Below are positions 24,450-34,014 of a DNA stretch of 37,013 nt, one piece after another. Position 1 is the first letter of the stretch; each line of letters starts with the position of its first letter. Source of the DNA: Chitinophagaceae bacterium (lineage in GTDB: Bacteria > Bacteroidota > Bacteroidia > Chitinophagales > Chitinophagaceae). Position numbers and translations under genes: made by a program. The notes below the pieces were generated by a model. That model made no database searches. It worked only from the letters and a program-made list of their open reading frames with translations, and was not told the DNA's origin. The DNA is taken from the NCBI GenBank assembly GCA_025450235.1, contig JANWHX010000322.1, positions 1 through 37,013 of the forward strand, written 5' to 3'.

Positions 24450-25397
24450 TCAATGGATTCCCTTCGCACTTAAATACCTTTCTGCATCAAGGGCCGCCAT
24501 ACAACCACTGCCGGCTGCTGTCACTGCCTGGCGATACACTTTATCCTGTACATCACCTGAAGCAAATACACCCTCTACGTTTGTCCTGGAAGTCCCGGGG
24601 ACCGTTTTGATATAGCCAGCTTCATCCATATCCAACCAGCCCTTGAAAATATCGGAATTTGGTTGATGACCAATGGCCACAAAAAAACCACTGATTGGGA
24701 TTTCCTGCGCAGCGCCGGTCTTATTGTTTTTCACCCGGACTGCTGTTACATTTTTGCCCCCCACTATTTCTTCCGTGTCCGTATTCCAATAGATCTTTAT
24801 GTTTTGAGTCTTAAAGACCCTGTCCTGCATGACTTTGCTTGCACGCATCGCATCCCTCCGGATAAACATGTGAACATTAGTAACGAGTTTTGAAAGATAT
24901 AAGGCTTCCTCTGCAGCCGTATCACCTGCACCTACAATAGCTACTTCTTTGCCGCGGAAGAAAAATCCATCACAAACGGCGCAGGCACTGACACCGTAGC
25001 CATTCAATCTCTGCTCGCTTTCCAAGCCCAGCCATTTTGCCGAGGCACCGGTCGCAATGATCACAGCATCTGCTTCAATGATCTTTTCCTCATCGATCCA
25101 TATTTTAAATGGCTGTTTCATGAAATCAACTTTGGTAGCAAGACCAAACCTGATATCGGCGCCCATACGATGGGCTTGTTTTTCAAAATCAACCATCATC
25201 TCGGGCCCTTGTATGCCATTCGCATAACCCGGATAGTTTTCAACCTCGGTGGTTATTGTCAACTGCCCGCCCGGTTGAATGCCCTGGTATAAAACCGGTT
25301 TAAGATTAGCCCTTGCCGCATATATTGCGGCACTATAACCAGCCGGCCCGCTACCAATGATCAAAACCTGTACTCTTTCAATGGAATTATCTGCCAT
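24450..25397 (-). CDS. trxB: Thioredoxin-disulfide reductase
   Basis: A 315-residue flavoprotein that reduces thioredoxin with NADPH. The FAD site is GSGPAGYSAAIYAARAN (15-31), the redox-active pair C139 and C142 is CAVCDG (139-144), the NADPH site is VGAGDTAAEEALYL (155-168), and the C-terminal FAD segment is GDVQDKVYRQAVTAAGSGC. The length is normal for the low-molecular-weight type. It supplies reducing power for thioredoxin-dependent enzymes and peroxide defence. The preceding 127-nt spacer to the RND gene holds no recognisable element. Confidence 0.97.
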   Translation of the reverse strand: MADNSIERVQVLIIGSGPAGYSAAIYAARANLKPVLYQGIQPGGQLTITTEVENYPGYANGIQGPEMMVDFEKQAHRMGADIRFGLATKVDFMKQPFKIWIDEEKIIEADAVIIATGASAKWLGLESEQRLNGYGVSACAVCDGFFFRGKEVAIVGAGDTAAEEALYLSKLVTNVHMFIRRDAMRASKVMQDRVFKTQNIKIYWNTDTEEIVGGKNVTAVRVKNNKTGAAQEIPISGFFVAIGHQPNSDIFKGWLDMDEAGYIKTVPGTSRTNVEGVFASGDVQDKVYRQAVTAAGSGCMAALDAERYLSAKGIH

Positions 25398-25524
25398 TTA
25401 AAAATTCTTCTATTTACAAAACAATAATTGCAAAAGAAAGTTTATTTCGGGAAAATGCCAAACGGGTTATTAGAGGCAGGTTTGATAACAACACACCCGG
25501 TATTTCTTTGCTATAATTAATTCT

Positions 25525-28500
25525 TTAACCTATGCCTTCTCCAATAATTTTCTTATCTATCTCTTCTTCTTTTTGATGTTCTTCCTGCAGGCGTTTTAAT
25601 TTTTTACCATAGGATATTTTTGTGATCAGGGCAAATAATACAGGAACAACAAAAATGGCAAGTGTGGTCGCTGCAAGCATCCCGCCAAATACAGTCCATC
25701 CTATCGTTTTACGGCTCTCAGCTGCGGCACCCGACGCAAAAGCTAATGGCAATACACCAAGCATGAATGCCATTGATGTCATAATGATCGGTCGTAAACG
25801 TAAGCTGACAGCTTGCAATGTAGCAGGGACGATCTGCATTCCCTTGTCCACCCTTTCTTTTGCAAACTCAACGATCAGGATCGCATTCTTGGCGGCCAGT
25901 CCAATCAACGTGATCAGACCTATCTGGGCATAGATATTATTGGTGAGTCCGGGAAGAAACGTCAATGTTAATATAGAACCAAAAGCGCCGATAGGAACTG
26001 CAAACAAAACTGAAAAAGGAACTGACCAGCTTTCATACAATGCGGCCAAAAATAAAAATACAAACACGATAGAGATCGCAAAGATCGTGGTCTGCTGGCT
26101 GCCTGCGGCTATCTCTTCACGGCTCATCCCGGAAAATTCATAGCTATAACCGGAAGGTAATGTTTCGGCAACTTCTCTTAATGCTTCGATGGCCTGTCCA
26201 CTGCTAAAGCCATCCCGCGGAGTACCGTTGATGTCAATTGAGCGGTAAATGTTATAATGTGAAATTACAGCCGGTGTTTCTATCACTTTCGTTGTGATCA
26301 ATGACCCAAGGGGCACCATACCTCCCTGGCTGTTGCGGACATAATATTTTTCAATGCTTGACAAGGAACCCCTGAACGAAGTATCAGCCTGTGACATGAC
26401 CCGGAAATTCCTTCCATACAGGTTAAAATCATTGATATAGCTGCTTCCTAAGAATGTTGAAAGGGTACTATAAACATCCGATACCAATACTCCCTGTTTT
26501 TTTGCCTTCTCCCTGTCTACATCTACCTGGTACCCCGGCGTGCGTGCATTGAAGAAAGTAAAGGCTGTTCCTATTTCAGGACGCTTATATAATTTTCCGA
26601 GGAAATCACGGGCCACTTTTTCAAATTGCTGGACGCTGTCAGTATTGCTTGTTTGCTGCAACACAAAAGTAAAACCCGACGTAGCACCAAGACCCGGAAT
26701 CGCAGGTGGTGCTATAGGCAACACTCTTGCTTCCCTTATATCCGCTGTCAGAGCCCTGATCTTTGCGATGACAGTTTGCACATGATGCTCTTTGCCCTTC
26801 CTGTCTTCCCAGGGTTTCAACATAACGAAGATCGTCCCGGCATTTGATTTAGCGGAAAAAGTTACAATATTCAAGCCCGCCAGTCCACCTGCCACTTTCA
26901 CTTCAGGCAATGTTCTGATCCGGCGGCTGATCTCTTTGAGCATTTCAATATTCCTTGTAGTAGAAGTAGCTTCCGGCATTTCATACGTTACAAACATCCG
27001 GCCCTCGTCTTCTATCGGGATAAAACCTGTCGGTTTGTTCTTAAACAGAAAATACAAGCCGGCAAACAATACCACAAGCATAACCAGGACATACGGTGTT
27101 CTTTTTATCCACGCAGCTACACCTTTTGTATATCCATGGTTCATCCGGTTAAAACCACGGTTGAATGCAGCAAAGAATTTTTCAAAAAGATTCTTCTTGG
27201 CGGAGGCATCTTTAGACGGTTTTAGCATCAGCGTACATAAAGCAGGTGTAAGCGACAAGGCAACAAATGCTGAAATGACAACTGATACAGCAATAGTAAT
27301 CGCAAACTGCTGGTATAATCTTCCTACAATTCCCGGGACAAATCCGACCGGCACAAACACTGCGGCTAATATCAGGGCGATGGCAATTACTGGTCCTGAT
27401 ATGTCTTTCATTGCTTTTCGTGTAGCTTCTTTCGGTGACATCTTTTCATGATCAATATTATGCTGCACCGCCTCGACTACGATGATCGCATCATCCACTA
27501 CAATTCCAATAGCCAATACAAAAGCAAATAATGTGAGTGTGTTGATCGTAAAGCCCAGCGTGCTAAACATTATAAACGTACTGATCAATGAAACAGGTAT
27601 CGCCAAAACTGGTATCAGCGTAGCCCGCCAGTTTTGTAAAAAAAGAAATACAACAAGTATGACCAATAACAATGCTATGAGTAATGTATGCACTACTTCA
27701 TTGATGGAGACCTGCACTACCGTAGCTGTTTCAAGCGGGACCAGGTAATCCAAATCCTGGGGGAAGTTCTTTCTCAACTCATCCAATGCTTTGTTTACAC
27801 CTTTGTATGTGTCCAGGGCATTGGCACCGGGCGCCTGGTAAACCAATACAAATGCTGCAGGTTTACCGTTTGCAAAAGCATTGATCGTATAGTCGAATTT
27901 GCCCAATTCTACTCTCGCAACATCTTTAAGATAAACGACACTTCCCTCTGAGGGTCGATTCCGGACAATGATATTTTCAAATTGGTCCTTTGTGTTGATG
28001 CGGCTATTGGTTAGTATACTGTACTCAAATACTTGTATTCCCGATTGCGGGTTGCCTCCCACTGTACCGGCGGCTATCTGCAGATTTTGTTCCAGCAGCG
28101 CCAGGTTCACGTCAGCGGGCGTCATTCCCATGGCAGCCAGTTTCTCAGGATTAAGCCAGATTCGCATGCTGAAATCATCTGCCCGGGTAAATACATCTCC
28201 CACGCCCTTTACTCTGGACAAAGCATCCTTTACATAGATGTTTACATAGTTTCCTATGAATGTCACGTCATGGGTTCCATTCGGAGAGTAAAACCCGAGT
28301 GCCATCATGATACTCGGATTACGTTTGCGAACCGTCAGTCCCAAACGTCTGACTGCATCGGGTAACGATGGTTGCGCTACGGTCACGCGGTTTTGCACAT
28401 CCAGTGTTGCAATATTAATATCCGTGCCTACTTCGAAATTTACCGTAATCCCGCTTGAACCACTGCTGGTACTGTTGCTCGTCATGTATGTCATCCCAGG

Positions 28501-28719
28501 TGTGCCATTCACCTGTGATTCGATTGCAGTTGTAGTTGTTTGTTCTACTGTTTGTGCATCGGCGCCGATAAAGTTGCCTGAGATATTTACTGTGGGAGGA
28601 GTGATGTCGGGATATTGCGCAATTGGTAAATTACTAAGCGAAATAAGTCCTACCAATACCAGTACAACAGAAATTACAATGGCTGTTACCGGTCTTTTTA
28701 TAAAAGTTTCTGCTATCAT
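25525..28719 (-). CDS. RND efflux pump inner-membrane transporter (HAE1)
   Basis: A 1064-residue proton-driven transporter of the hydrophobe/amphiphile efflux-1 family, like AcrB and MexB. It starts with ETFIKRPVTAIVISVVLVLVG (TM1). TM4 has the proton-relay pair VVDDAIIVVEAV, and QNRVTVAQPSLPDAVRRLG lies in the porter domain. C-terminal TM10-12 segments (AKNAILIVEFAKE and PLAFASGAAAESRKTIGW) complete it. It is the last gene of the outer membrane factor - adaptor - pump operon (31345 to 25525). It would export drugs, bile-like compounds or metabolites through a tripartite channel. Substrates cannot be deduced. Confidence 0.96.
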   Translation of the reverse strand: MIAETFIKRPVTAIVISVVLVLVGLISLSNLPIAQYPDITPPTVNISGNFIGADAQTVEQTTTTAIESQVNGTPGMTYMTSNSTSSGSSGITVNFEVGTDINIATLDVQNRVTVAQPSLPDAVRRLGLTVRKRNPSIMMALGFYSPNGTHDVTFIGNYVNIYVKDALSRVKGVGDVFTRADDFSMRIWLNPEKLAAMGMTPADVNLALLEQNLQIAAGTVGGNPQSGIQVFEYSILTNSRINTKDQFENIIVRNRPSEGSVVYLKDVARVELGKFDYTINAFANGKPAAFVLVYQAPGANALDTYKGVNKALDELRKNFPQDLDYLVPLETATVVQVSINEVVHTLLIALLLVILVVFLFLQNWRATLIPVLAIPVSLISTFIMFSTLGFTINTLTLFAFVLAIGIVVDDAIIVVEAVQHNIDHEKMSPKEATRKAMKDISGPVIAIALILAAVFVPVGFVPGIVGRLYQQFAITIAVSVVISAFVALSLTPALCTLMLKPSKDASAKKNLFEKFFAAFNRGFNRMNHGYTKGVAAWIKRTPYVLVMLVVLFAGLYFLFKNKPTGFIPIEDEGRMFVTYEMPEATSTTRNIEMLKEISRRIRTLPEVKVAGGLAGLNIVTFSAKSNAGTIFVMLKPWEDRKGKEHHVQTVIAKIRALTADIREARVLPIAPPAIPGLGATSGFTFVLQQTSNTDSVQQFEKVARDFLGKLYKRPEIGTAFTFFNARTPGYQVDVDREKAKKQGVLVSDVYSTLSTFLGSSYINDFNLYGRNFRVMSQADTSFRGSLSSIEKYYVRNSQGGMVPLGSLITTKVIETPAVISHYNIYRSIDINGTPRDGFSSGQAIEALREVAETLPSGYSYEFSGMSREEIAAGSQQTTIFAISIVFVFLFLAALYESWSVPFSVLFAVPIGAFGSILTLTFLPGLTNNIYAQIGLITLIGLAAKNAILIVEFAKERVDKGMQIVPATLQAVSLRLRPIIMTSMAFMLGVLPLAFASGAAAESRKTIGWTVFGGMLAATTLAIFVVPVLFALITKISYGKKLKRLQEEHQKEEEIDKKIIGEGIG

Positions 28720-28833
28720 GATAATGAATGGTGTCCCAAAGGCACCGGAAGGTAATTGTTGAATTTAATTGTCGCAATTCATCATTCTCTTTAATTCAAT
28801 TTTATTTATGGTTCCAAATCAACGGTCAATAGC

Positions 28834-29970
28834 TTACTTCTTCGCTGCACCCGGCTGCCGGGCGGAAGCAATGGTGATTACGGCACCATCTCTCAGGTTC
28901 TGAACTCCCTCCACTACAATCTTGTCTCCTTCCTTTAATCCCTCTTTAACAATGATGTTCGCACCTATTTGTTTTCCTAAAACCAACAGGCGCTGTGACA
29001 CTTTATTGCTATCTGCTAATACATACACAAAGAATTCACCCAACTGTTCCGTCACAGCTTTATATGGAATCATCACCGACTTCTGTGATGAATTATTCAA
29101 TATTCTTACTGTTGTACTCATTCCCGCTTTCAGCATATTGTCATCATTTGGAAATACCAGTCTTGTTTTGATCGTCCCTGTTTGCGGATCAACTGCGCGG
29201 TCAATCAGGCTAATAGTTCCATAATAAGGGTAAATGTCATTGCCAAACGCAATCGAAAAAGTAGAGTCGCCGGGTTTCTGTGCCTGCTGCAACTGAGAAA
29301 ACCGAAACACTTCTTTTTGATCAACCGCAAAATCAACCGCCATGGGATTATCGGTCGAAATAGTATTTAATACTGTTAGCCCTTGCACAACGGATGTTCC
29401 GCTTCTCACCATCGAGATTCCAATGGTACCGCTGAATGGAGCAACAATCGTCGCAAAATTCACATTGGCCCGTACTGCATTTACATTTGCCTTTGCCGCC
29501 TCTACCTGCTTTTTTGCAGCTTCTAATGCTGCGTCGGCATAGTCAACTTGTTGTTTGGCAATAGCATCTTTCTTGTCCAGTTCATGATAACGTTCTGCAT
29601 CTTTTTGTGCCTTGAGCAGGTTCGTTTCCTGCACTTGCAGGTTTGCCTCGGCTTGCTGATAATTCGCGTTATATAATTGCTGATCGATGGAATACAGGCG
29701 TTGCCCCTTCCTGACTTTTGTACCGTCCTTAAAGTAGATGCCTGTAATATAGCCGCTGACCTGTGCCCTTATCTCTGATTGATTCAATGCTGTCACTGTA
29801 CCGGGATAGTCATCATAATAAGCTGCGCCGGTCGTCTTCACTTCCGCGACTGTAACAGCAACCGGCGGCGGAGCTCCCTGTTGCTGCTGGTTCTTTCCAC
29901 CACAGGCTGCTAGCAATACCAGGGCAGCCGTAACAGTTTTATTTTTTATAGTTCTGTATGTCATGCTCAT
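28834..29970 (-). CDS. RND efflux periplasmic adaptor (lipoprotein)
   Basis: A 378-residue membrane fusion protein. The N-terminus is a lipoprotein signal with LLAAC (Cys23) followed by a Gln-rich linker. A lipoyl/barrel-sandwich half-motif is seen in SEIRAQVSGYITGIYFKDGTKVRKGQRLY. The long hairpin (about 95-150, EANLQVQETNLLKAQKDAER) is the docking coiled coil. VAPFSGTIGISMVRSGTSVV is the second lipoyl half. It links the pump and the outer membrane factor. It lies 31 nt from the outer-membrane factor and 114 nt from the pump. ATG 29970 and 29964 are both usable. Confidence 0.95.
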   Translation of the reverse strand: MSMTYRTIKNKTVTAALVLLAACGGKNQQQQGAPPPVAVTVAEVKTTGAAYYDDYPGTVTALNQSEIRAQVSGYITGIYFKDGTKVRKGQRLYSIDQQLYNANYQQAEANLQVQETNLLKAQKDAERYHELDKKDAIAKQQVDYADAALEAAKKQVEAAKANVNAVRANVNFATIVAPFSGTIGISMVRSGTSVVQGLTVLNTISTDNPMAVDFAVDQKEVFRFSQLQQAQKPGDSTFSIAFGNDIYPYYGTISLIDRAVDPQTGTIKTRLVFPNDDNMLKAGMSTTVRILNNSSQKSVMIPYKAVTEQLGEFFVYVLADSNKVSQRLLVLGKQIGANIIVKEGLKEGDKIVVEGVQNLRDGAVITIASARQPGAAKK

Positions 29971-30001
29971 TAAACTTATAATTCTATACTAAACTGAATC
30001 T

Positions 30002-31345
30002 TTAGAATTTTATCTGTCCCAGACTTTTTTGTACATCAATTTTACTACTTAATATCTGGTATAGCGCGTTGTAGTAATTTATCTCTGCCGTACGCAAGTC
30101 TGTTTCCGCCGTTACCACTTCAAGATAAGTTTTGACGCCCGAGCGGTACTGCAATTGTATCACATCGTATACCTCTCTTGCAAGCAATACATTTTCTCTT
30201 AATGCAAGATAATTGGCAAGGGCTGCTTTGTAAGTTGCCAACGCAGCGCTATACTCCGCGTTAATTGCGTTCTTCACGGCCACCAGAGCAAGGTCGGATC
30301 TTTTTACCTGCCATTCTGCCTGTTGTAAATCATGCTTTCGTTTTCCACCCTGGAAGATCGGGAATGAAAGGGTTAACCCGGCATAAGAATTTGGAAAGTA
30401 CTTATCGTATAACTTTCCAAACTCGTTATTAAGATAATTAAAGTTATAGGCTCCATTAGCTGATACGGAAGGAATATAGCTCCATTTATTGTATTTAACG
30501 TTCGCTTCCTGCAGTGCCTTCTGTGTTTCCAGGAGACGGTATTCGATACGAAGTCTATAATCAATGGTTTGCAATGTGTCTAATGCGATCTCATTTTCGA
30601 GGGCGGCGATGTCATACGAAATATTCAGTAACCCGCCTTCAGGATAATTCATCAAAGACCTCAGGTATTCAGTTTTTGCCTTCAATGCCTCGTCGTTGGT
30701 TTTACGCAGGGCCCGAGAATTATTTAAAGCAATAGTCGCTCTTTTATAATCAGTTTTATCAACAATACCTGCATCGTAGCGCGCCTTCGCATCCTGGAAA
30801 CTTCTTTCCAGCCGCACGGTGTTTTCCTTACCTACTTTTATTTGTTGCTCTGTAGCTAATATATCATAAAACGCTTTAGAGACACTTACTACGAGATCAA
30901 TCTTTGTATTTTCAGTTTGTTGCCTGGATTGCAGGATCACAGTTTCCTTTGTCTTGTTTGCCAATAAAACATCGCGGTCAAATATATTTTGGGTCGCTGA
31001 GAACTGAAGAGCTGCAGTATTATTGACACCCAGCCTCACGGGGCTGCCACCGATTATACTTGTCTGAACACTAAAGATATGCTGATAGACGTAGTCAAAG
31101 TTAATTTGAGGATACCATTCGGATAGCTTGGAACGAACCTGGAGTTGCGTGATGGCTTCATCCATCAGCGATTGCTCCACCAGAGGTTGTCTTTCTAATG
31201 CATACTGAATAACATCCGTCAACCTTGCCTGTTGCAAAATACTGTCAGAGTTTTTCTGGGAATTAACTGCCAATGAACAGCAAACCAAAACCAACACAAA
31301 CGGAAGAACCAAACCCCACCTTTTTATTATATTATCTCTAAGCAT
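30002..31345 (-). CDS. TolC-like outer membrane efflux protein
   Basis: A 447-residue protein with a signal peptide (LVLPFVLVLVCCSLAVNSQ). The rest consists of two repeats of long helices and short beta strands, each with the OEP pattern: SVSKAFYDILATEQQIKVGK and AEYSAALATYKAALANYLAL, plus the ends YRSGVKTYLEVVTAETDLRTA. It forms the outer membrane channel of the tripartite RND pump encoded immediately downstream. A small palindrome and a candidate -7 box lie upstream. No sign of truncation. Confidence 0.94.
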   Translation of the reverse strand: MLRDNIIKRWGLVLPFVLVLVCCSLAVNSQKNSDSILQQARLTDVIQYALERQPLVEQSLMDEAITQLQVRSKLSEWYPQINFDYVYQHIFSVQTSIIGGSPVRLGVNNTAALQFSATQNIFDRDVLLANKTKETVILQSRQQTENTKIDLVVSVSKAFYDILATEQQIKVGKENTVRLERSFQDAKARYDAGIVDKTDYKRATIALNNSRALRKTNDEALKAKTEYLRSLMNYPEGGLLNISYDIAALENEIALDTLQTIDYRLRIEYRLLETQKALQEANVKYNKWSYIPSVSANGAYNFNYLNNEFGKLYDKYFPNSYAGLTLSFPIFQGGKRKHDLQQAEWQVKRSDLALVAVKNAINAEYSAALATYKAALANYLALRENVLLAREVYDVIQLQYRSGVKTYLEVVTAETDLRTAEINYYNALYQILSSKIDVQKSLGQIKF

Positions 31346-31392
31346 AAACCAAACAAATGTTCTTAGGGCGGAGCATCGTTAACTTTAGATAA

Positions 31393-31405
31393 GTTGTATT
31401 ACAAC
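31393..31405. promoter_or_regulatory. Small palindrome upstream of the RND operon
   Basis: GTTGTATTACAAC is a perfect 13-bp palindrome (GTTGTA, T, TACAAC) in the leader of the efflux operon, between the candidate -7 box (31454-31461) and the ATG at 31345. It might bind a TetR- or MarR-like regulator, but no such gene is next to it. Confidence 0.35.
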
Positions 31406-31453
31406 ACAAAAATCCTGCTATTGTTTACTGAAAATCCGGATATTATCGGAGGA

Positions 31454-31461
31454 CAAATTTA
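31454..31461 (-). promoter_or_regulatory. Candidate -7 box for the RND efflux operon
   Basis: The minus strand reads TAAATTTG, matching TAnnTTTG. The transcription start would give an untranslated leader of about 100 nt. No TTG at -33 was found, so this is only a candidate. Confidence 0.35.
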
Positions 31462-31529
31462 AGAGTAATTCATTGTTTGGGTGGACCGTTTGTAAATTTT
31501 CACATTCGAAGGCGGCTTGTTAATGAAAA

Positions 31530-31554
31530 CAGCCTCAATCAAAAATTGAAGCTG
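31530..31554 (-). terminator. Terminator of rpoD
   Basis: On the minus strand CAGCTTCAAT and ATTGAGGCTG pair over 10 bp with one C-A mismatch around TTTTG, followed by TTTTC. It lies 61 nt past the rpoD stop. Confidence 0.6.
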
Positions 31555-31614
31555 CTTTCGTAAAATAAACCCACCAAATTTCCCCCCGACCTTTGGTTGG
31601 AGGTACTGCTATTT

Positions 31615-32472
31615 TTAGCCCAGGTATGCTTTTAATGCACTACTATAACGGGCCTTTTGTAAGCGTTTAATTGCTCTTTCCTTGATCTGGCGAATGCGTT
31701 CTTTTGTCAAGTCGTATTTCTGGCCGATCTGTTCGATTGTAACACCCTGTTCACCATCCAATCCAAAATAAGCATTTACAATTTCTGCTTCCCTTGGGCT
31801 GAGAGATTTCAGTACGCGACGGATCTCATTTCTCAATGAATCTTTCATAACATCATCATCGGTATCATCACCCCCTTCAAGTAAATCACCCATTGCTACA
31901 TCTTCCGCTTCATGCACCGGTGCGTCCAATGATGTATGACGAGTGTTGCTTTGGAAAATATTATTGATTTCAGTTTCACTCATTTCAAGTAATTCAGCTA
32001 ATTCTTCAGTTGAAGGCTCCCGTTCGTGTTCCTGCTCAAAAGCCATGTAAGCTTTGTTAGCTTTATTATAGGTCCCAATCTTATTTTGTGGAAGACGAAC
32101 CAATCTGCCCTGTTCTGCCAAAGCCTGAAGTATTGATTGACGGATCCACCATACCGCATAAGAAATAAATTTGAACCCTTTTGTTTCGTCAAAGCGCTGG
32201 GCAGCTTTGATAAGACCAAGATTTCCTTCATTAATCAGATCACTCAGAGATAAACCCTGGTGCTGATATTGTTTTGCGACAGACACAACGAAACGAAGAT
32301 TTGCCTGTACGAGTTTATCCAATGCTTTCTGGTCACCCATCTTAATACGCTGAGCCAGAGTAGTTTCCTCCTCGGGTGTGATCATTGAAATCTTGGAAAT
32401 TTCCTGGAGATATTTCTCAACCGCCTGAGAATCTCTGTTCGTGATTTGTGTTGCAATTTTGAGCTGTCTCAT
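31615..32472 (-). CDS. rpoD: Primary RNA polymerase sigma factor RpoD (Bacteroidota type)
   Basis: A 285-residue sigma-70 factor with regions 1.2 to 4.2 and no long region 1.1, as in Bacteroidota. Region 2 includes LVQANLRFVVSVAKQYQHQG and DLINEGNLGLIKAAQRFDETKGFKFISYAVWWIRQ (core and -10/-7 recognition). Region 4 ends in LTKERIRQIKERAIKRLQKAR, the helix-turn-helix that binds the upstream element. It initiates housekeeping transcription from TTG/TAnnTTTG promoters, several of which are annotated here. A terminator-like hairpin follows, and 259 nt upstream hold one candidate -7 box. Confidence 0.97.
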   Translation of the reverse strand: MRQLKIATQITNRDSQAVEKYLQEISKISMITPEEETTLAQRIKMGDQKALDKLVQANLRFVVSVAKQYQHQGLSLSDLINEGNLGLIKAAQRFDETKGFKFISYAVWWIRQSILQALAEQGRLVRLPQNKIGTYNKANKAYMAFEQEHEREPSTEELAELLEMSETEINNIFQSNTRHTSLDAPVHEAEDVAMGDLLEGGDDTDDDVMKDSLRNEIRRVLKSLSPREAEIVNAYFGLDGEQGVTIEQIGQKYDLTKERIRQIKERAIKRLQKARYSSALKAYLG

Positions 32473-32571
32473 AGTAATTACCTATCTGTTTAATAAACAA
32501 CGAATAATAGACAGTCTTTGTTTGCAGAATGTTGCAAAAGGGTAGTTAAATAGAACCGTCCGAGTCCGTTA

Positions 32572-32579
32572 CAAAAGTA
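32572..32579 (-). promoter_or_regulatory. Candidate -7 box of rpoD
   Basis: The minus strand reads TACTTTTG, a match to TAnnTTTG, 99 nt before the rpoD ATG. Other boxes with a proper -33 were not found in the 259-nt spacer, which otherwise shows no gene. Confidence 0.4.
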
Positions 32580-32731
32580 CATCGCAAACGGGAGAAATCA
32601 TAGCCGTTGTTGATAATTTATTCAAAAGGAGGCTCAAGTAGTTCATTTATGAATCCTTCGAAACCCAATACAGGCAGGGGTTTTGGCGAATTTATGCGAT
32701 GATAAAAAATTTAAGCACCGATGTTGATTAT

Positions 32732-33901
32732 TTAGTTGATGGTCTTTAGAGTTCTTGATTTGCGATATAAAACAATCCATAAAACCAGGCCGGAAAGAAA
32801 CAGTAAAGTCGAAATAATTTCCGCCTGGGTGGGTTGAAATCCGAATAAATTCAAGGTCTTGTTCACCCTTATTTTTTCGATAAAAAACCTCTCTAAACCG
32901 TTAAGCATTAAATAAAAAGCGAATAAGGTGCCCGGAATCGTCAGTTTCTTGCGGACTGACCAAAGAACAAGGAATAGAATAAGGCAGAGTATCGTCTCAT
33001 AAAAAGGGGTAGGAAACGCCGGCTGAGCCAGCTCGAAGCAGAACTTGCCATCACAGCCCGGAATGGGGTTATCCTGGTCCATCCTTGCCACATTATGAGG
33101 ATAGTTGTATGCCCACATCCAGTCGGGTAGCCAGGACAAGGGTTTTGGTGCAGTATTCGGGATGCCCCAATCACCGTCTCCCGAAACCTGGCATCCAATT
33201 CTGCCGACCGCATATGATAGCATTAAGGCCGGCGCCGCGGCATCATTTAAATGCCAGAACCCAATTTTGTGTTTTCGGGCGTAGACCCAAATAGCAAGGG
33301 CAGCACAAATAAGACCCCCATAAAATGTTAACCCTTCTGCTGAAAAAATATAATCAGATGGTCTCGTTAAGAAATCACTCCAGTTTTCGAATATGTCAAA
33401 TAGTTTGGCACCCAATAAGCCGAATACAAGGCCTAAAATCGTTATCTCTCCTACTCTGTCCTGTGGCCATATCCTGATTGTTCGCTTCTCAGGTTTAGGA
33501 AGTTTCTGTTTATTCTTATCCCGCCATTTCAAAAAGGCGAAAAGCAAACCCAGAACTATTCCGGCCGGCCAACTCCCAATCGTTGAAAAAATAAAAGCCT
33601 GTGGATCTTCGGTAGCCGAATTGTCCATGATGAATAAGGCAATGATCTTATACCCGAGTAAGAAACCGAGGAAGAAGTTCAGCAATAGCTCTGCCGGGGT
33701 CGCAGGCTGCCCTACCATCACCTGCATCTCGGTCGGATACAACAATCCTTGCTTGCTTTTACGTCTTAATTCCATGGTAAGAAAAATAGCAGCAAGAATA
33801 AAAGCGATGGCGACAAAAAAACCGAATGAATTGACAAAACGAAGAGGACTCCACTCTATTCCAAAAAGATCCTTAAATGCAAAATACAGGTTGGGATACA
33901 T
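32732..33901 (-). CDS. lgt: Prolipoprotein diacylglyceryl transferase
   Basis: A 389-residue integral membrane enzyme that moves diacylglyceryl from phosphatidylglycerol to the lipobox Cys. GRIGCQVSGDGDWGIPN is the Lgt signature containing the essential Arg and Gly residues. LTFYGGLICAALAIW and FYETILCLILFLVLW (GN/E helix) are conserved membrane segments. About 7-9 helices are seen. It is longer than E. coli Lgt (291 aa) owing to an N-terminal and loop extension common in Bacteroidota. It serves the lipoproteins encoded in this window (1603-2499, 3519-4151, 28834-29970, 35767-36096). Confidence 0.95.
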   Translation of the reverse strand: MYPNLYFAFKDLFGIEWSPLRFVNSFGFFVAIAFILAAIFLTMELRRKSKQGLLYPTEMQVMVGQPATPAELLLNFFLGFLLGYKIIALFIMDNSATEDPQAFIFSTIGSWPAGIVLGLLFAFLKWRDKNKQKLPKPEKRTIRIWPQDRVGEITILGLVFGLLGAKLFDIFENWSDFLTRPSDYIFSAEGLTFYGGLICAALAIWVYARKHKIGFWHLNDAAAPALMLSYAVGRIGCQVSGDGDWGIPNTAPKPLSWLPDWMWAYNYPHNVARMDQDNPIPGCDGKFCFELAQPAFPTPFYETILCLILFLVLWSVRKKLTIPGTLFAFYLMLNGLERFFIEKIRVNKTLNLFGFQPTQAEIISTLLFLSGLVLWIVLYRKSRTLKTIN

Positions 33902-34014
33902 TAAGATGTCGTTGGTTTATCGAAAGGCGAATATACAGATTATGATATACAATTTATACGCAAAGAATATCTGTCCATCTGCAATGGAAAATACCGGGCT
34001 TTGCTTATATCGTA

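Noticed and set aside
26792-27451. Open frame of 219 codons on the plus strand inside the RND pump gene
   Set aside because: It is antisense to a clearly coding gene, with no recognisable domain.
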